A stretch of 64,000 nucleotides of DNA from assembly GCA_963969495.1 (NCBI GenBank), contig OZ018329.1, forward strand, positions 147,558,502 through 147,622,501, given 5' to 3'. Position 1 is the first letter of the stretch; each line of letters begins with the position of its first letter. Under the pieces are notes generated by a model, which saw nothing but the letters and a program-made list of their open reading frames with translations, was not told the origin of the DNA and made no database searches. Positions 43,531 through 53,829 of the stretch are shown here, in pieces. The stretch is from Ceratothoa steindachneri (Eukaryota > Arthropoda > Malacostraca > Isopoda > Cymothoidae). The position numbers and the translations under genes are program-made.

Positions 43531-43911
43531 TTGCTGTATGTGGTCGCCAAGTGGATACGGCGTTGGATTTCTGACGTCGAGGCTAGGGATCAATGCCAGC
43601 AAACGGGCACAAAACTTTCAGCGGCGTCATCAGGTGGACGCCCATCGGGCGGATACGCTGATACTCACCCCCCCGCGGAGGTAAGAAGCACATCACGCAC
43701 ATAGCCAATCACAACACCGCTATCATTCCCCTTCCCGCATTCACAACACAATGGACCCACTCTCTTCGAGAACCCTTTCGATGGAGTAGTAGTGTGTCCT
43801 GCTGGGAAGGGGGGGGGGATCATATCAGCATACTCCTGACGCAGAATGGGTGCCTTCCCCCCGGGATAGGTCATAAAGGGTATCATCATGGCTGGTGGCG
43901 TAAAAAAAAAA
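43531..43911 (+). repeat. Candidate tRNA-derived SINE
   Basis: TGGTCGCCAAGTGGATACGG (43541-43560) fits an RNA polymerase III A box, and AGGGATCAATGCC (43585-43597) fits a B box at tRNA-like spacing. The text between folds roughly as anticodon and variable arms. The body continues through poly-C and poly-G patches to an A-run at about 43901-43911. It could be a tRNA-headed SINE; the terminal CCA and acceptor stem are not tRNA-like, so it is not a functional tRNA. Confidence 0.45.
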
Positions 43912-44139
43912 ACAATACTACCCGGGCTTCTTCGGGCTTCCCATTTGTCATTTTGATCTTTATGTCAATTTCATTAGCCGGTCGGTCGATCTCGTCCATG
44001 ACGCGAGGTTTGAATGGCGCCACCTACCTAACGGATATTCAGATTGGTTGCTTGGGGAAGAGCGGGGAGGTTTTAAGTCTGTGTATGGCAGCCCTTTTCT
44101 CTGGGGCCCTAAACAAGTTATGCTTGATATGCCTGTTTC

Positions 44140-44380
44140 ATGGATGACGACCCCCGACACTGGAGCGTGCTTTCTTCTTCTCTTCCTCCTCCTCCACCTC
44201 CCTCCCCTCTCCTCTGTTTTTTTTTGCTTGTTTCTTTGTTTTTATTTTGCTTTTTTGTATCGTTGTTATTTGTTGTTTTTTTTACGTGTTTTCTATTGTT
44301 AATCTAGTCTAGTATTAGGTTGTAGCGTGATTACGGCGACTTTTGCCCTAATAGGCCGTCCCCCAATGGCCCCTAAAAAA
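44140..44380 (+). mobile_element. Solo 3' UTR fragment of family A
   Basis: CCCCGACACTGGAGCGTGCTTTC matches the 3' UTR of the first copy (CCCCGACGCTGGAGCTTGTTTCC near 1498), followed by the T-rich run, CTAGTATTAGGTTGTAGC and the decayed 29-nt hairpin from 44335, then CCCCTAAAAAAT. Confidence 0.65.
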
Positions 44381-44639
44381 TCATGGATGAAGAATATGGT
44401 TTGCGAAAAAAAGGTGTTTGTAATGACAGAGGAAGTGTCAGAAGAGCGTGGATGATAAATAATGGTGCCGCTCTGCTAAGACATCTCGCTCCTGGTTGTT
44501 TTGATCCAAAGCTTTCGAGTCGTCATAAACAACTGGGGCATGTCGCGGGTTTATAGGGGAGGGGTTTAAGAGGTACCTGATTGTTTTTACTTTTTTTGTT
44601 ATTTCTTAATCCTATGGTATTTTTGCTTGTCATTCCATG

Positions 44640-45545
44640 GTCGTATTACGCCCTCTTCCCCTTAGCCTGATTTTCCCCTTACGTTGGAGCGTACTGCTTT
44701 CTTATTACTTTTCTTTGCTTTTGCTTTTTTTTATTGGGGAGCTAATTACGGTGACTCTTGCACTTGGTGGCAATCACCAGATGGGCAGACCTCCACCTTC
44801 CCCGATCCCTTGTTCCTTCAAAGCTTGACTACGGATGCGAGTTTTATGCATCCGCAGCCAAGCGTATATTGCGGAAGGTAGATTCAATCTCCCCCTTCCT
44901 CTTCTCCTGGTGACCGGTGCCTTCCGCACGTCCCCCATTGAAAGCCTACTTGTTGCTGGGAGATGCTACTCGCTCTGTGCAGTGCACAGTTCATTATTCG
45001 CCTGTACGCGCGAGCCCGGCGCATCCCTCAGTCGCCAACGGCCCTCACTCAATCCGCGGCCGATCTCGACGGTGCCTATGCCTACAAGAGACGCCAGTCA
45101 TACCCTAAAACTTGGTGCAGGTCTCGGGCCATTGGCGCCCCTGGTTCTGCCCAGGACGCCACCCTAGAGGGTACCACGTTTGACTATTTGTCGCCACGCC
45201 TCTGCTCCCAAAGCTTATACAGCACGGGGAGTATTGCGTTCGGCCTTTTTGGAGCACACTTCTTGTCCCGCTGGAACCGTGCCACTGTATACGGATGAGT
45301 CCAAGTCCCAAGAGGGGGTCGGTTTCCACGCCGTATCCCCTCTGTTTGAAGTCAGCGGCGCTCTGCCACGCGCTGCGCCTGACTTCACGGCCGAGCTGGT
45401 TGCAATACACCGCTCTGTACGGGAGATAACGCCCGGTTCGGAGACCGGATTATGATCTTTAGCGTCTAGTATTAGGCTGTAGCATGATTATGGCGACTTT
45501 TGCCCAACTAGACAGTCGCCAGATGTGCTCTGAAAAAAGGAAAAG
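44640..45545 (+). mobile_element. Family A fragments: 3' UTR plus RT thumb to RNase H with tail
   Basis: A 3' end with hairpin (44750-44778) is followed by a second fragment: LTTDASF / SLTTDASFMHPQPS frames equal to the antisense-frame text of the RT thumb, RT-thumb DNA from about 44822, the RT-RNase H linker, and the RNase H start (YTDESKSQEGVGFHAV at about 45290). At about 45460 it jumps to the 3' UTR and hairpin at 45492-45520 with a GAAAAAAGG end. Frames are repeatedly shifted. Confidence 0.75.
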
Positions 45546-46930
45546 AAACGTGTACAAAACAAATGTGTAATGCTGACAAAATTGTTTTGTGCAAGATGTT
45601 TGACCCCATATCATTCACGAATACTTGCAATTTGATTATTGATTACCAGCTAAACAAAAGCATTAATTTATAAAGGAATATATTTTTACAATCTAAATTT
45701 TAATCGACTTTCAATTTTTTGTTCTTACTTAATGGGATAGTGTGTCTGTGTCCCATCGTCATTACTGTTGTCTTACTAAAATGTTTCAATTTCGTAAATT
45801 TTATGTCATTTAACATATAATTATTAAGCATATTTTGTATAAACTCAAATTTGGTTGTCGAAGGGTTATTACGTCACATTCTATGAAGCCCCTCCTCACC
45901 TATTTTCCATGGTCGGTGTTTGTGTAGGGTAGTCGCCGACCATCCAGTCATCCTTGGTCGGAGCCGGGATAGGGTTACCCTATTCACTCTTAGCTCATGC
46001 TGAGGGGGGGAGGGCGTAGCATGCTTGCCCTCCCCCCTCCCTTGTACCCATTCCACTCCCCCCTATCTTTTGACGGCCATGTCGCGGAACGTTTGACCAC
46101 CGGGAGGGAAATGAGGACTAATGGTGCCCCGGGGGTCCACCGACACCAAATGGAACTCGACAAGACCATCGGTCCCAATCGTCCCTCCCTCTCGTTCTCA
46201 TCTTGGGGCTTACGATCTCCTCCGTGGTTGAGACAATGTAAGGTAAAACTAATCTGTCTCGCGAAGTTCGTCTGTATGTGGGGGCACGGAGAATACCCAT
46301 ACCCTATTCGGACGTGTGTCGTAAAAGGCGTCTAACCCGGATATGGGTCTGGCATGGGAAGCCGCGTGCCCGAAGGTTTTGCCCTGAGCTCCAATACGCA
46401 AAGCGGGACTGTCGCAGACTCCGCTTAGTCATGATGGTAGTGACGTTTATGCCCTACTTTGTGAGAAAAGGATTGATGCCTAGCACCCGAGACACACGGA
46501 TTAATGTATGCTATCCCCTCCTCCCAGTGGGGTGACCGCAAAATAATAAGTGTTCCCTATTTCCACACAGGTGTGGATGATCGTGGACCTTCGGGACATC
46601 CTTCCGAACTGGTCGAAACTGACTCCAGTTTCCGTTCTACGGTAACCCGCGACAAATGGCTGTCTTTCCTACATGCGAGTCTCGCACCAAAACCAAGGAT
46701 CATTTTTAACTTTTAATAAACTTAGATTTTAAGTTATATCACTTTTCCTCTCCCTGAAAAGGGTGATTTTTCTACTTTGCAACGCACCTACACTTTATTT
46801 CATCACGAATGCGAAGATCATTTTTGCCACGCACATTTGTTGGGATGTTAGAAATCCTTCTAATCAAAATATTTTTTAGGGCAAGAATCAGGACTGTATC
46901 GGGGTGGTGGGAGTAAAGGGTGTGGCAGTT
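45546..46930. other. Retroelement 5'-leader-like GC-rich sequence, no gene
   Basis: 45.88-46.70 kb is GC-rich and contains ACGTGTGTCGTAAAAGGCGT at 46313-46332 followed by TGGCATGGGAAGCCGCGTGC. Such text (GTCGTAAAAGGCG..TAA, then GC-rich hairpins) is typical of leaders of arthropod non-LTR elements. No Gag frame follows. The remainder is unassigned. Confidence 0.35.
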
Positions 46931-46934
46931 TTGA

Positions 46935-47000
46935 CTGAGGAGTGGCAAAAAGTGATCAGAAGCCGTCGCAGCATTGGGGGATAGATTCTATGGAAGGGGG
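46935..47000 (-). mobile_element. Short family A ORF2 C-terminal scrap
   Basis: The - strand reads YPPMLRRLLITFCHS, matching YPPMPRRLQIAFCRL of the 51-kb copy, with DNA-level similarity over about 60 bases. Confidence 0.6.
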
Positions 47001-48110
47001 AAGGTCCTGTTATTTGTTTGTGCAAAGGTAACCAAATTTGTGGGTAATTATAAGTGAGTGTAATGGAGTTCTCGTTGCTGTTGCACTGCCCCAAATCACC
47101 CGTCTAGATCAGTGTGCGGGAGAGGGTTCCGATATAGTTGACTCTACGGATAACGAGGATTTTAAGTAGTAGGCCTACTTTATGCCCCTGTTGAATTGTT
47201 CTGACTCCTCATAGTGTCTCACGAGGGATTATGCGTTAAGCTGGGCTTACCGAAGGTGTTTTCGTGATCGGGGTAAGAAAAGGACTTCGAAAGGGACGCA
47301 GCAAAAGAAAATAACTATTTTTAAATTGGCCTACAAAAAGAGGGGTAAGCGGAATCTCTCGAGTTCTTTGTGGTCAGTGAGTTGGCTTCTGTTTTACGCA
47401 AAGTATCGAGGCTAAAGGCGAAAGGTTTAGGCGAGTTAACGGGGTTTCGTAACGCTACTAAGGACTGATTTGATTCCCATCCTGACTATCGAATGAATTA
47501 ACTGCCGAATGAATGTCTGTCTCTTGGTCTCTATATATTGTGTGCCATCTCAAAGGGGCGTGACCTTGACTTGTCCGTGGGGCGGACCCAGTGATCTAAT
47601 TTGTTCGTTACTTCCACCCTTTGGGCGGAGTTCCGATAGCTATGTGTATCTGTTGTACCTACATATTTTCCATGTCTCAGATTTATCTTAATTATAGGGA
47701 ATCGCTTGTCTCTTACAGTTCTTTGTAAAAATTTGCTGGTCAAAGCCTGTATTTGTTCAGCTTGCCTCTTGCCTTCAGTTGTGACCTTTTTGGCTGACAA
47801 TTATTCTCAGTACGCGTATGTTTGTGTGTGTTGCCGCGTGACTCTGACGACCACTTGTTTTATATTTATTTGAGAGTTGTATAATTTGATATATACAGTA
47901 TATATATTTTCTTTTTCTAATTCTCTTTGGTTCTTTATTTACTACAGGTGGCATATCATTTCCTTAATTTACACAAATAGCCATTTTTAGGATTTGATAA
48001 ATCCACCGAGCCTCCATGTGTGGAGTTCCTCGTTGGGCCTATTAAATCTTGCAACTTGGGTGCCACAGACCTACCTGTTTTACATCCTGAGCATCAGAGA
48101 TAAACATATT
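47001..48110. other. Unassigned, no gene
   Basis: Short frames only. A - strand frame at 47531-47800 (basic, no recognised domain) is not supported as a gene. Confidence 0.4.
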
Positions 48111-48518
48111 TTTTTTACCAAGCAGTCCGTCGGGCTGCCCTGATCCTTCCATGTAATCGGTGTTAGAAATAGCGAAACGCTGGTCTGGTCGCCCATTCAT
48201 CGCGGTCTCTTTGGCGCCCTCATTCCCCGCATGTCCAGGAACCCAGCAGAAGATAATTTCGACATCCAGCTGGCTCGTAGCAACCGTGGCGTAATGGATA
48301 CCACGATCTGACCATAATCGGCGTAGAGAGGGAGCAGGCACGCTGCAAGGTGCATAATGGTAGGGGGGGCACGACCCGACATTTCCTGCTATCGATTGTC
48401 CTTCTAATGGGGCTTGCCCTATCGAGCGGTCCCACCGAAAGCGATTAGTTTTCAGAGGCCGGAATGCTTTCTTGGCAGCTCTTTGTGATAGGAAAGGGGT
48501 GATACTATGATCTCCCAA
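48042..48518 (-). pseudogene. Family A RNase H to C-terminal fragment
   Basis: Within a 158-residue frame, residues about 68-130 read SDRGIHYATVATSQLDVEII, FCWVPGHAGNEGAKET and RPDQRFAISNTDYMEGS. These match family A RNase H and the following linker (RPDQRFALPHTDYMAG), with small internal deletions. The rest of the frame is unrelated. Confidence 0.7.
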
Positions 48519-48867
48519 ACGCCTTTGGAGGTTAAGAGGAAAGTCTCCAAAGGATCAGAAAATTCAATAATGTTATCATTTACACATATTCGGCCCGAGG
48601 GTTCGAGCTAAGATGGGACTTGACAACCCGGCACACCATTCAGGCAAAATTGTCTTCGAGCTTTGACCATAAAGGATAGTGCCGACGTAGCTAGCTTAAC
48701 AGTGTCACCCCCCCAAAACTGGCCCCAACTTTCAATAGGGTTCATTTCTTAATTTTCTGCAAGGATTGAATAAAACTTTGGTGATAACTAGTTTATTGTG
48801 TTTAAAAACATATCAAAACATGAGAGTCTTTGGACTTTTCTTCTTTATTCTAGAGCACGTGTTCAAG

Positions 48868-48991
48868 ATGACCTCCATTTAGCTCTGCATTTCTTGAGGC
48901 GCAGCACAAAGTTGTCCATGACGTCCTTACAAACCGACCGACTAATGGCTTCCTTGAGTTCCATGATAGGCCTGAGTCTCCCTGCGTATAC
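48868..48991 (-). pseudogene. Mariner-like transposase C-terminus, displaced by the insertion
   Basis: The - strand reads VYAGRLRPIMELKEAISRSV, then CKDVMDNFVLRLKKCRA and a stop. This is the standard end of mariner transposases (L..L...I...V...V..NF..RL..C). It continues exactly the VYAG interrupted at 51885. Its + strand was previously open in frame with the retrotransposon, which made a chimeric start. Confidence 0.88.
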
Positions 48992-51143
48992 GTCTTCACT
49001 TAACGGGAAGACCCCTTTAGCTGAGGTGTGGAAGCGAGTCAAGTTCTCGCAGGACCCCCCTCCCGTTCTCCAGGAGAATGGGACCGCAATCTCGGACCCC
49101 GCGTCCGTGGCGGAATCCTTCGCGACCGCTTTTTCTGCATTCTCTAGCCGTGATGCTGCTCCGCCAGCATTCAATGCACGTCGTGATGTCGCGAAAGGCC
49201 GCCGGCTGGACTTTACCTCCAGAGGCGGAGAACCCTTCAACGACAAGTTTACTGTAAGCGAGTTGCGTTCCGCTCTCGCTTCGTGCGCGGACACCGCCCA
49301 TGGTCCGGACGCTGTCCCTTACGCCATGCTTCGACACCTAGGTGAGCGAGGCATGGCCTTTCTGTTAGATTTGTTCAATAGGATCTGGGTGGAAGGTCTT
49401 CTCTCAGACTCCTGGCGAATCGCTACTGTGCTTGCCTTTCGCAAACCGGGGAGAGATCACTCTACTCCGACCGGTTTTCGCCCAATCTCTCTAACCTCTT
49501 GCGTGTGCAAGTTGATGGAGAAATTGGTAAATGTTAGATTAGCCTTTTTCCTGGACAGCGGAGGCCATCTGTCTTCCGCACAGTGCGGCTTCCGCAAGTT
49601 CCACTCCACGTCGGATGCTCTGCTCCGACTGGAAAATGCCGTCTGCGAGGCTTTCCTTCGTAGACAGCACTACGCCACGGTGTTTTTCGATTTGGAGAAG
49701 GCCTATGATACCGCATGGCGATACGGTATCATGGAGACTCTCCACACGATGGGGGCGAGGGGACGCCTCCCAATTTTTATATCTGATTTTTTGCGAGATC
49801 GTCGATTCCGCCCAAAGGAGCAGGAAGAGGGTGTCCCGCAGGGAAGTGTCCTCAGTGTCACACTCTTTGCCCTGAGCATCAACGGCATCACCTCGGTGCT
49901 GCCGGAAGATGTTCTCGCTACGCTCTACGTGGACGACCTTTCGATCTCTTTTGGCGCGGCCCAGATGCCAACTCTGGAGCGTCGACTCCAACAGGCATTG
50001 AACCGCGTCTCTCGCTATGCCGAAGCGCACAGGTTTCAGTTTTCTTTGGCCAAGACTAAGGTGGTGCACTTCTGCCGCCATCCACGGCTTCACCCCGACC
50101 CAGATTTGTTTCTTAATGGGGTGCGCCTGGATGTGGTTGAGTCGCACCGTTTCCTTGGTCTTGTATTCGACCGACGCCTCACCTGGGAGGCTCATATTCG
50201 CAGCCTTAGGGTCTCTTGTACCCGCGCCATGGACATTCTCCGTTCCGTGACGTTCAGCGCTTGGGGCGCTGATAGGGCTACTGCCTTACTTTTTTATCGA
50301 TCCTTTGTTCGCTCGAAGCTCGACTACGGATGCGAGTTTTATGCATCCGCAGCCGAGCGTTTATTGCGGAAGGTGGATTCGATCCACCACACCGGCCTTC
50401 GCCTTGCGACCGGTGCCTTCCGCACTTCCCCCATTGAGAGCCTGTTGGTCGATGCTGGGGAGATGCCACTCGCTCTGCGCCGCGTGCAGTGTATCACTCG
50501 ACTGTACGCGCGAGCCCGGCGCCTCCCTCAGTCGCCAACAGCTCTCACTGCATCCGCAGCTGATCTCGATGGTGCCTATGCCGTCGAGAGACGCCAGTCA
50601 TACCCTAAGCCTTTTGGGTTTAGGGCCAGGAAACTCCTTCGAGAGGTAGATATCGCTCTCGGGCCGGTGGCGCCCCTGGTTTTGCCCAGGACGCCACCCT
50701 GGAGGGTACCACATTTGGCTATTTGTCGCCACGCCTCTGCTCCCAAAGCTTGTACTGCGCCGGGAGTATTGCGTTCGACCTTTTTGGAGCACACATCGTG
50801 TCACGCTGGAACCGTGCCAGTGTATACGGATGGCTCCAAGTCCCAAGAGGGGGTCGGCTTCCACGCCGTATCCCCTCTGTTTGAAGTCAGCGGGGCTCTA
50901 CCAGGCGCTGCGTCTGTCTTCACGGCCGAGCTGGTGGCAATACACCACTCGGTACGGGAGATTACGCGACGTGCCCGGTTCGGAGACCGGATTGTGATCT
51001 ATAGCGACTCACAAAGCGCCCTGAGTGCTCTCGGGGCATTGGAATCTCCGCATCCCCTGGTTGGCGATATCCGTGGCGAGCCGGGCAGATGTCGAGATTA
51101 TCTTCTGCTGGGTTCCTGGACATGTAGGAATTGCGGGGAATGA
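48992..51143 (+). pseudogene. Family A ORF2: RT and broken RNase H
   Basis: The open frame begins at 48798, but its first about 65 residues are antisense mariner DNA; genuine ORF2 starts at 48992. RT blocks: KPGRDHSTPTGFRPISLTSC, SAQCGFRKFHSTSDALLRLE, FFDLEKAYDTAWRYGI (domain A Asp), EEGVPQGSVLSVTLF, LATLYVDDLSISF (catalytic YVDD), HFCRHPRLHPDPDL, FLGLVFDRRLTWEAHI and SKLDYGCEFYASA. FRPKEQEEGVPQG lacks about 9 residues usual before EEGVPQG. RNase H shows YTDGSKSQEG, FTAELVAIH and YSDSQSALSA, then a 14-bp deletion after GDI shifts the frame to a stop at 51141-51143. Confidence 0.92.
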
Positions 51144-51630
51144 GCGCGCCAAAGAGTCCGCGAGGACTCTGCGACCGGACCAGCGTTTCGCTCTTCCTCA
51201 CACCGACTACATGGCAGGAATACGGGCAGCTCTTCGGACTGCTTGGCAAAGAAGATGGGAGACGGTCGAAGGGAACTTAAAGTTGCGTGCCATTGCGCCG
51301 CGACTGTTCCCATGGACCTATCCCCCAATGCCGCGGCGGCTTCAGATTGCTTTCTGTCGTCTTCGAATCGGACACACTCGTGTGACGCATCGCTACTTGA
51401 TGGAGCGCTCGCATGCGCCCTATTGCAACGACTGCGTCGTCCCCCAGACTGTTCGGCATATTCTTGTCGAATGTCCCAGTCTGGGTGATCTTCGCGCACG
51501 ATACCTGTCTCGGTACCGGGATGGGCGGGGTCGCTACCGCCTGTCCCTTGTACTCGGGACGAGTGCGTGCACCATGACTGGTGGACTTATTGACTTTTTG
51601 GGGGAGGCCGGCCTTCTCCCCTTTATTTAA
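51080..51630 (+). pseudogene. Family A ORF2 C-terminal part in shifted frame
   Basis: In the frame 51025-51630, true sequence resumes at SRADVEIIFCWVPGHVGIAG with NERAKESARTL, where the catalytic Asp segment (HADEGAK in the first copy) is deleted. RPDQRFALPHTDYMAG, RLQIAFCRLRIGHTRVTH and YCNDCVVPQTVRHILVECPSL (Cys/His finger) follow. The stop at 51628-51630 is probably the natural ORF2 end. Confidence 0.88.
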
Positions 51631-51778
51631 GGTTCCTTTTTTTTGTTATTGTTTTGTTTGTACGTTGCACTCTCCTGCACCGGGGTGAGGGGGACCTCCC
51701 CCCGCTGCCGGAGATTGCTTCGATTGTTAAGTTTTTCCAATTTATATCATTGTTAAGTTTTCATATTTTTACTTTAAA

Positions 51779-51872
51779 GTAGCCTAGTTCTAGGCTGTCG
51801 TGTTTTTCGGCGACTTATGCCCAAGTGGGTAGTTGCCAGATGGGCTCCATAAAATTAAAAAAAAAAAAAAAA
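51779..51872 (+). other. Family A 3' UTR hairpins and A-tail (reference copy)
   Basis: AGCCTAG-TT-CTAGGCT (51781-51796) is a perfect inverted repeat. GGCGACTTATGCCCAAGTGG to AGTTGCC (51809-51837) folds with a 7-bp outer stem (one G-T wobble) and a CCCA/TGGG inner stem. AGATGGGCTCC and an A-rich tail to 51872 follow. Confidence 0.75.
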
Positions 51873-52870
51873 TCCCTGCGTATACTGTGTCTTTAAGGTA
51901 GCCCCAGAGAAAGGAAATTTGGGGCCTAAGGTCTGGGCTGTGAGGTGCCCACTCAAAATCAGTGTTGAGACTGATCAGACGGCCACCAAAGTTATCTTTC
52001 AGCCAATTTCGGGATAGGTTTGAGGTGTGATAGCTTGCCCCATCTTGCTGGAACCAGAACTTCCCCATAAGCCACAGGAACAGGGTCTGCAGCTCCTTCT
52101 TGAAGTTTTTGAGGACCTCAACATACTGCTCCTTGGTGACTGTCACTGTCGCACTAGATTCCTCGAAGAAGAATGGTCTGATGATGCTTCTAGTTGAGAT
52201 TGCAGTCCATACCATGCACTTGGGGGAGTGTAGAGGCTTGGTGGCTACCTTATTTGGGCTGGAGGTCCACCAAAAGACATTTGTCTTCGATTTTACCTTT
52301 CCTTCATGATAGAAGTGAGCTTCATCTGAGGTCCAAAGGAGGTTAAGGAAAGTTGGGGTCTCCCGAATCTTCTCCACTATCTTGACTGCCATAGCCTTTT
52401 TCTGCTCCTTGTCTGAGGCTGTAAGGGTTTGCTTCGTCTATATTCTGTATGGGTAGGCCTTTACATCTATTACTAGCACTCTCCTGCAAGTCTCACGGGA
52501 TATACCGAGTGACTGACTTCTCTTGCGCACATAGCGTTTTGGACTCTGCTGAACTGATGAACTGACTCACGCTCTCGACCAGCTCATCTGTACGCTTCCT
52601 GAGGCGTCCTGAATGGCTTGGACGGTTGTCACTGGCTGCATTGAGGTTCTCCACTGTTCTATAGTTCTTGAAGTGGTCCACCCAGTCCTGAATTCTGCTC
52701 TCGGCGGGGGATTTTTCACATTCGAACTGATGCACGAAAGTGTCCCGTACTTTCTTGAACGAGCTTGTCTTGTAGTAATGTTTGACGCAGTATATTCTTT
52801 GCTGGAGCTCCTATTGATATCTAGTTGTGTTCCCAGGCGTTGCTTCTGTTATGCCCTGCAAAGTAAAGGT
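51873..52870 (-). pseudogene. Mariner-like transposase, N-terminal and catalytic part
   Basis: Starting near 52860, scattered text QRIYCVKHYYKTSSFKKVRD and FECEKSPAESRIQDWVDHFK is the paired-like helix-turn-helix start; NRPSHSGRLRKRTDEL follows. The 51790-52392 frame gives LLWTSDEAHFYHEGKV (first Asp), CMVWTAIS, FWFQQDGASYHTSNL (second Asp) and EWAPHSPDL.P..SFLWGYLKD (third acidic site decayed: P-Q-I where PPDFFLW is usual). A break between 52400 and 52500 separates the two frames. The frame runs across the retrotransposon junction only by chance after VYAG. Confidence 0.88.
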
Positions 52871-52943
52871 GATTAGTGAATGAATGAATGAAGGATATAT
52901 CACAAAAAGTGTGTGCAGGTCCTTTTTGGGGGGGGTGACCCTG

Positions 52944-53219
52944 TATGTGTACCAGAAGAAAATGAGCAGTGTCCACAGCCCCATACATCCCGTGCTAATA
53001 CTTGCCTTAGCCGGCGAGCTTTCGGCCCTCGCAGCAGGCAGGGAACTGACGGTATAAATTGCCAATCCAATAAGGACCAATAAGAGGAGCCAAGTGCGAG
53101 GGGGCAGCCAAAACCTCTGTGGATAGAACAAGTTTGGAATTGGGTAGGCGGTTATTAATATAGAGTAGAGATAGGCGGGTCCACTAACGAATAGGGTGTG
53201 TGATCACCTATTATTATTA
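52944..53219. other. Unassigned flank of the mariner element
   Basis: No gene or repeat recognised. A - strand frame across 52811-53131 lies partly in the mariner end and has no domain. Confidence 0.4.
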
Positions 53220-53650
53220 TAGTCTGTCGCTAGGTGATCCCATGATGGCATGAAGTCAACCTAGGCACCATGTCTAGCGGACCGAACTCTATCCAGGTAA
53301 CAACAGTTCCTCCTGTACAAAGTGCTGGTAGAAAAAAGGATGAGGGGATATTCAGCCGACCCGTGGCATCACGGATATCGCCAATCAGAGGGTATAGAGA
53401 TTCTAATTCCCCGAGAGCACTCACAATCCGGTCTCCGAACCGGCATGTTGCGTTATCTCCAGTACCAAGCGGTGTATTGCAACCAGCTCGGCCGTTATGA
53501 CAGACGCAGCGCCTGGTATAGCCCTGCTCACTTCAAACAGAGGGCATACGGCGTGGAAACTACCCTTTCCGGAGACTTTGAGCCATCTGTGTACACTAGT
53601 ACAATGTCGCCCAGAAAGGAGTGACGTGCCTATATGCATTATAACCGTAG
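53220..53650 (-). mobile_element. Family A RNase H fragment
   Basis: On the - strand, FHAVCPLFEVSRAIPGAASV, ITAELVAIHRLVLEITQ and GSETGL are read at 53421-53639, then SALGELESLYPLIGDIRDAT at 53340-53424. This equals the RNase H region 50830-51090 of the reference copy. The terminal motifs are missing. Confidence 0.75.
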
Positions 53651-53829
53651 TCCCCTCGAGTTCACCCTCTGAAATTTACCGGGAGAGGGCTAATTTCAGA
53701 TTCATTTCGAAGCGCACTCGCTGCTCTTCTTGAGGAAGCATTAGTATTTTCATTTAATAGAAGAACCCCTCTTACAGAGGGGTGCTGGCATACCAAAATG
53801 AATCGGAATAAGTCCAGCCCCCCCCCCCC

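Larger units (their letters stand above)
48992..51872 (+). mobile_element. Family A retrotransposon, 5'-truncated insertion with TSD
   Basis: Flanked by the 13-bp direct repeat TCCCTGCGTATAC at 48979-48991 and 51873-51885, and ending in an A-rich tail (51850-51872), this is a textbook target-primed insertion. It starts in the EN-RT linker (SSLNGKTPLAEVWKRVKF), so it is 5'-truncated. It is the longest copy in the window and the best reference for family A. Its RT is nearly intact; its RNase H is not. Confidence 0.93.
48700..52943 (-). mobile_element. Mariner-like transposon split by a retrotransposon
   Basis: The left end CAGTGTCACCCCCCCAAAA at 48700 and the right end, reverse complement CAGGGTCACCCCCCCCAAAA ending 52943, form imperfect TIRs; TA adjoins the right one. 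Between them the transposase lies on the - strand in two parts: 51873-52860 and the C-terminus at about 48868-48991. Removing 48992-51885 (the insertion plus one copy of the target duplication) leaves 1350 bp, a normal mariner length, with the reading frame rejoining exactly. Confidence 0.88.

Noticed and set aside
43531..43612. Functional tRNA gene
   Set aside because: A and B boxes are plausible, but no proper acceptor stem or anticodon loop can be drawn; a SINE head is more likely.
47531..47800. 89-codon basic - strand ORF
   Set aside because: No recognisable domain, no splice or expression context, and length within chance expectation.
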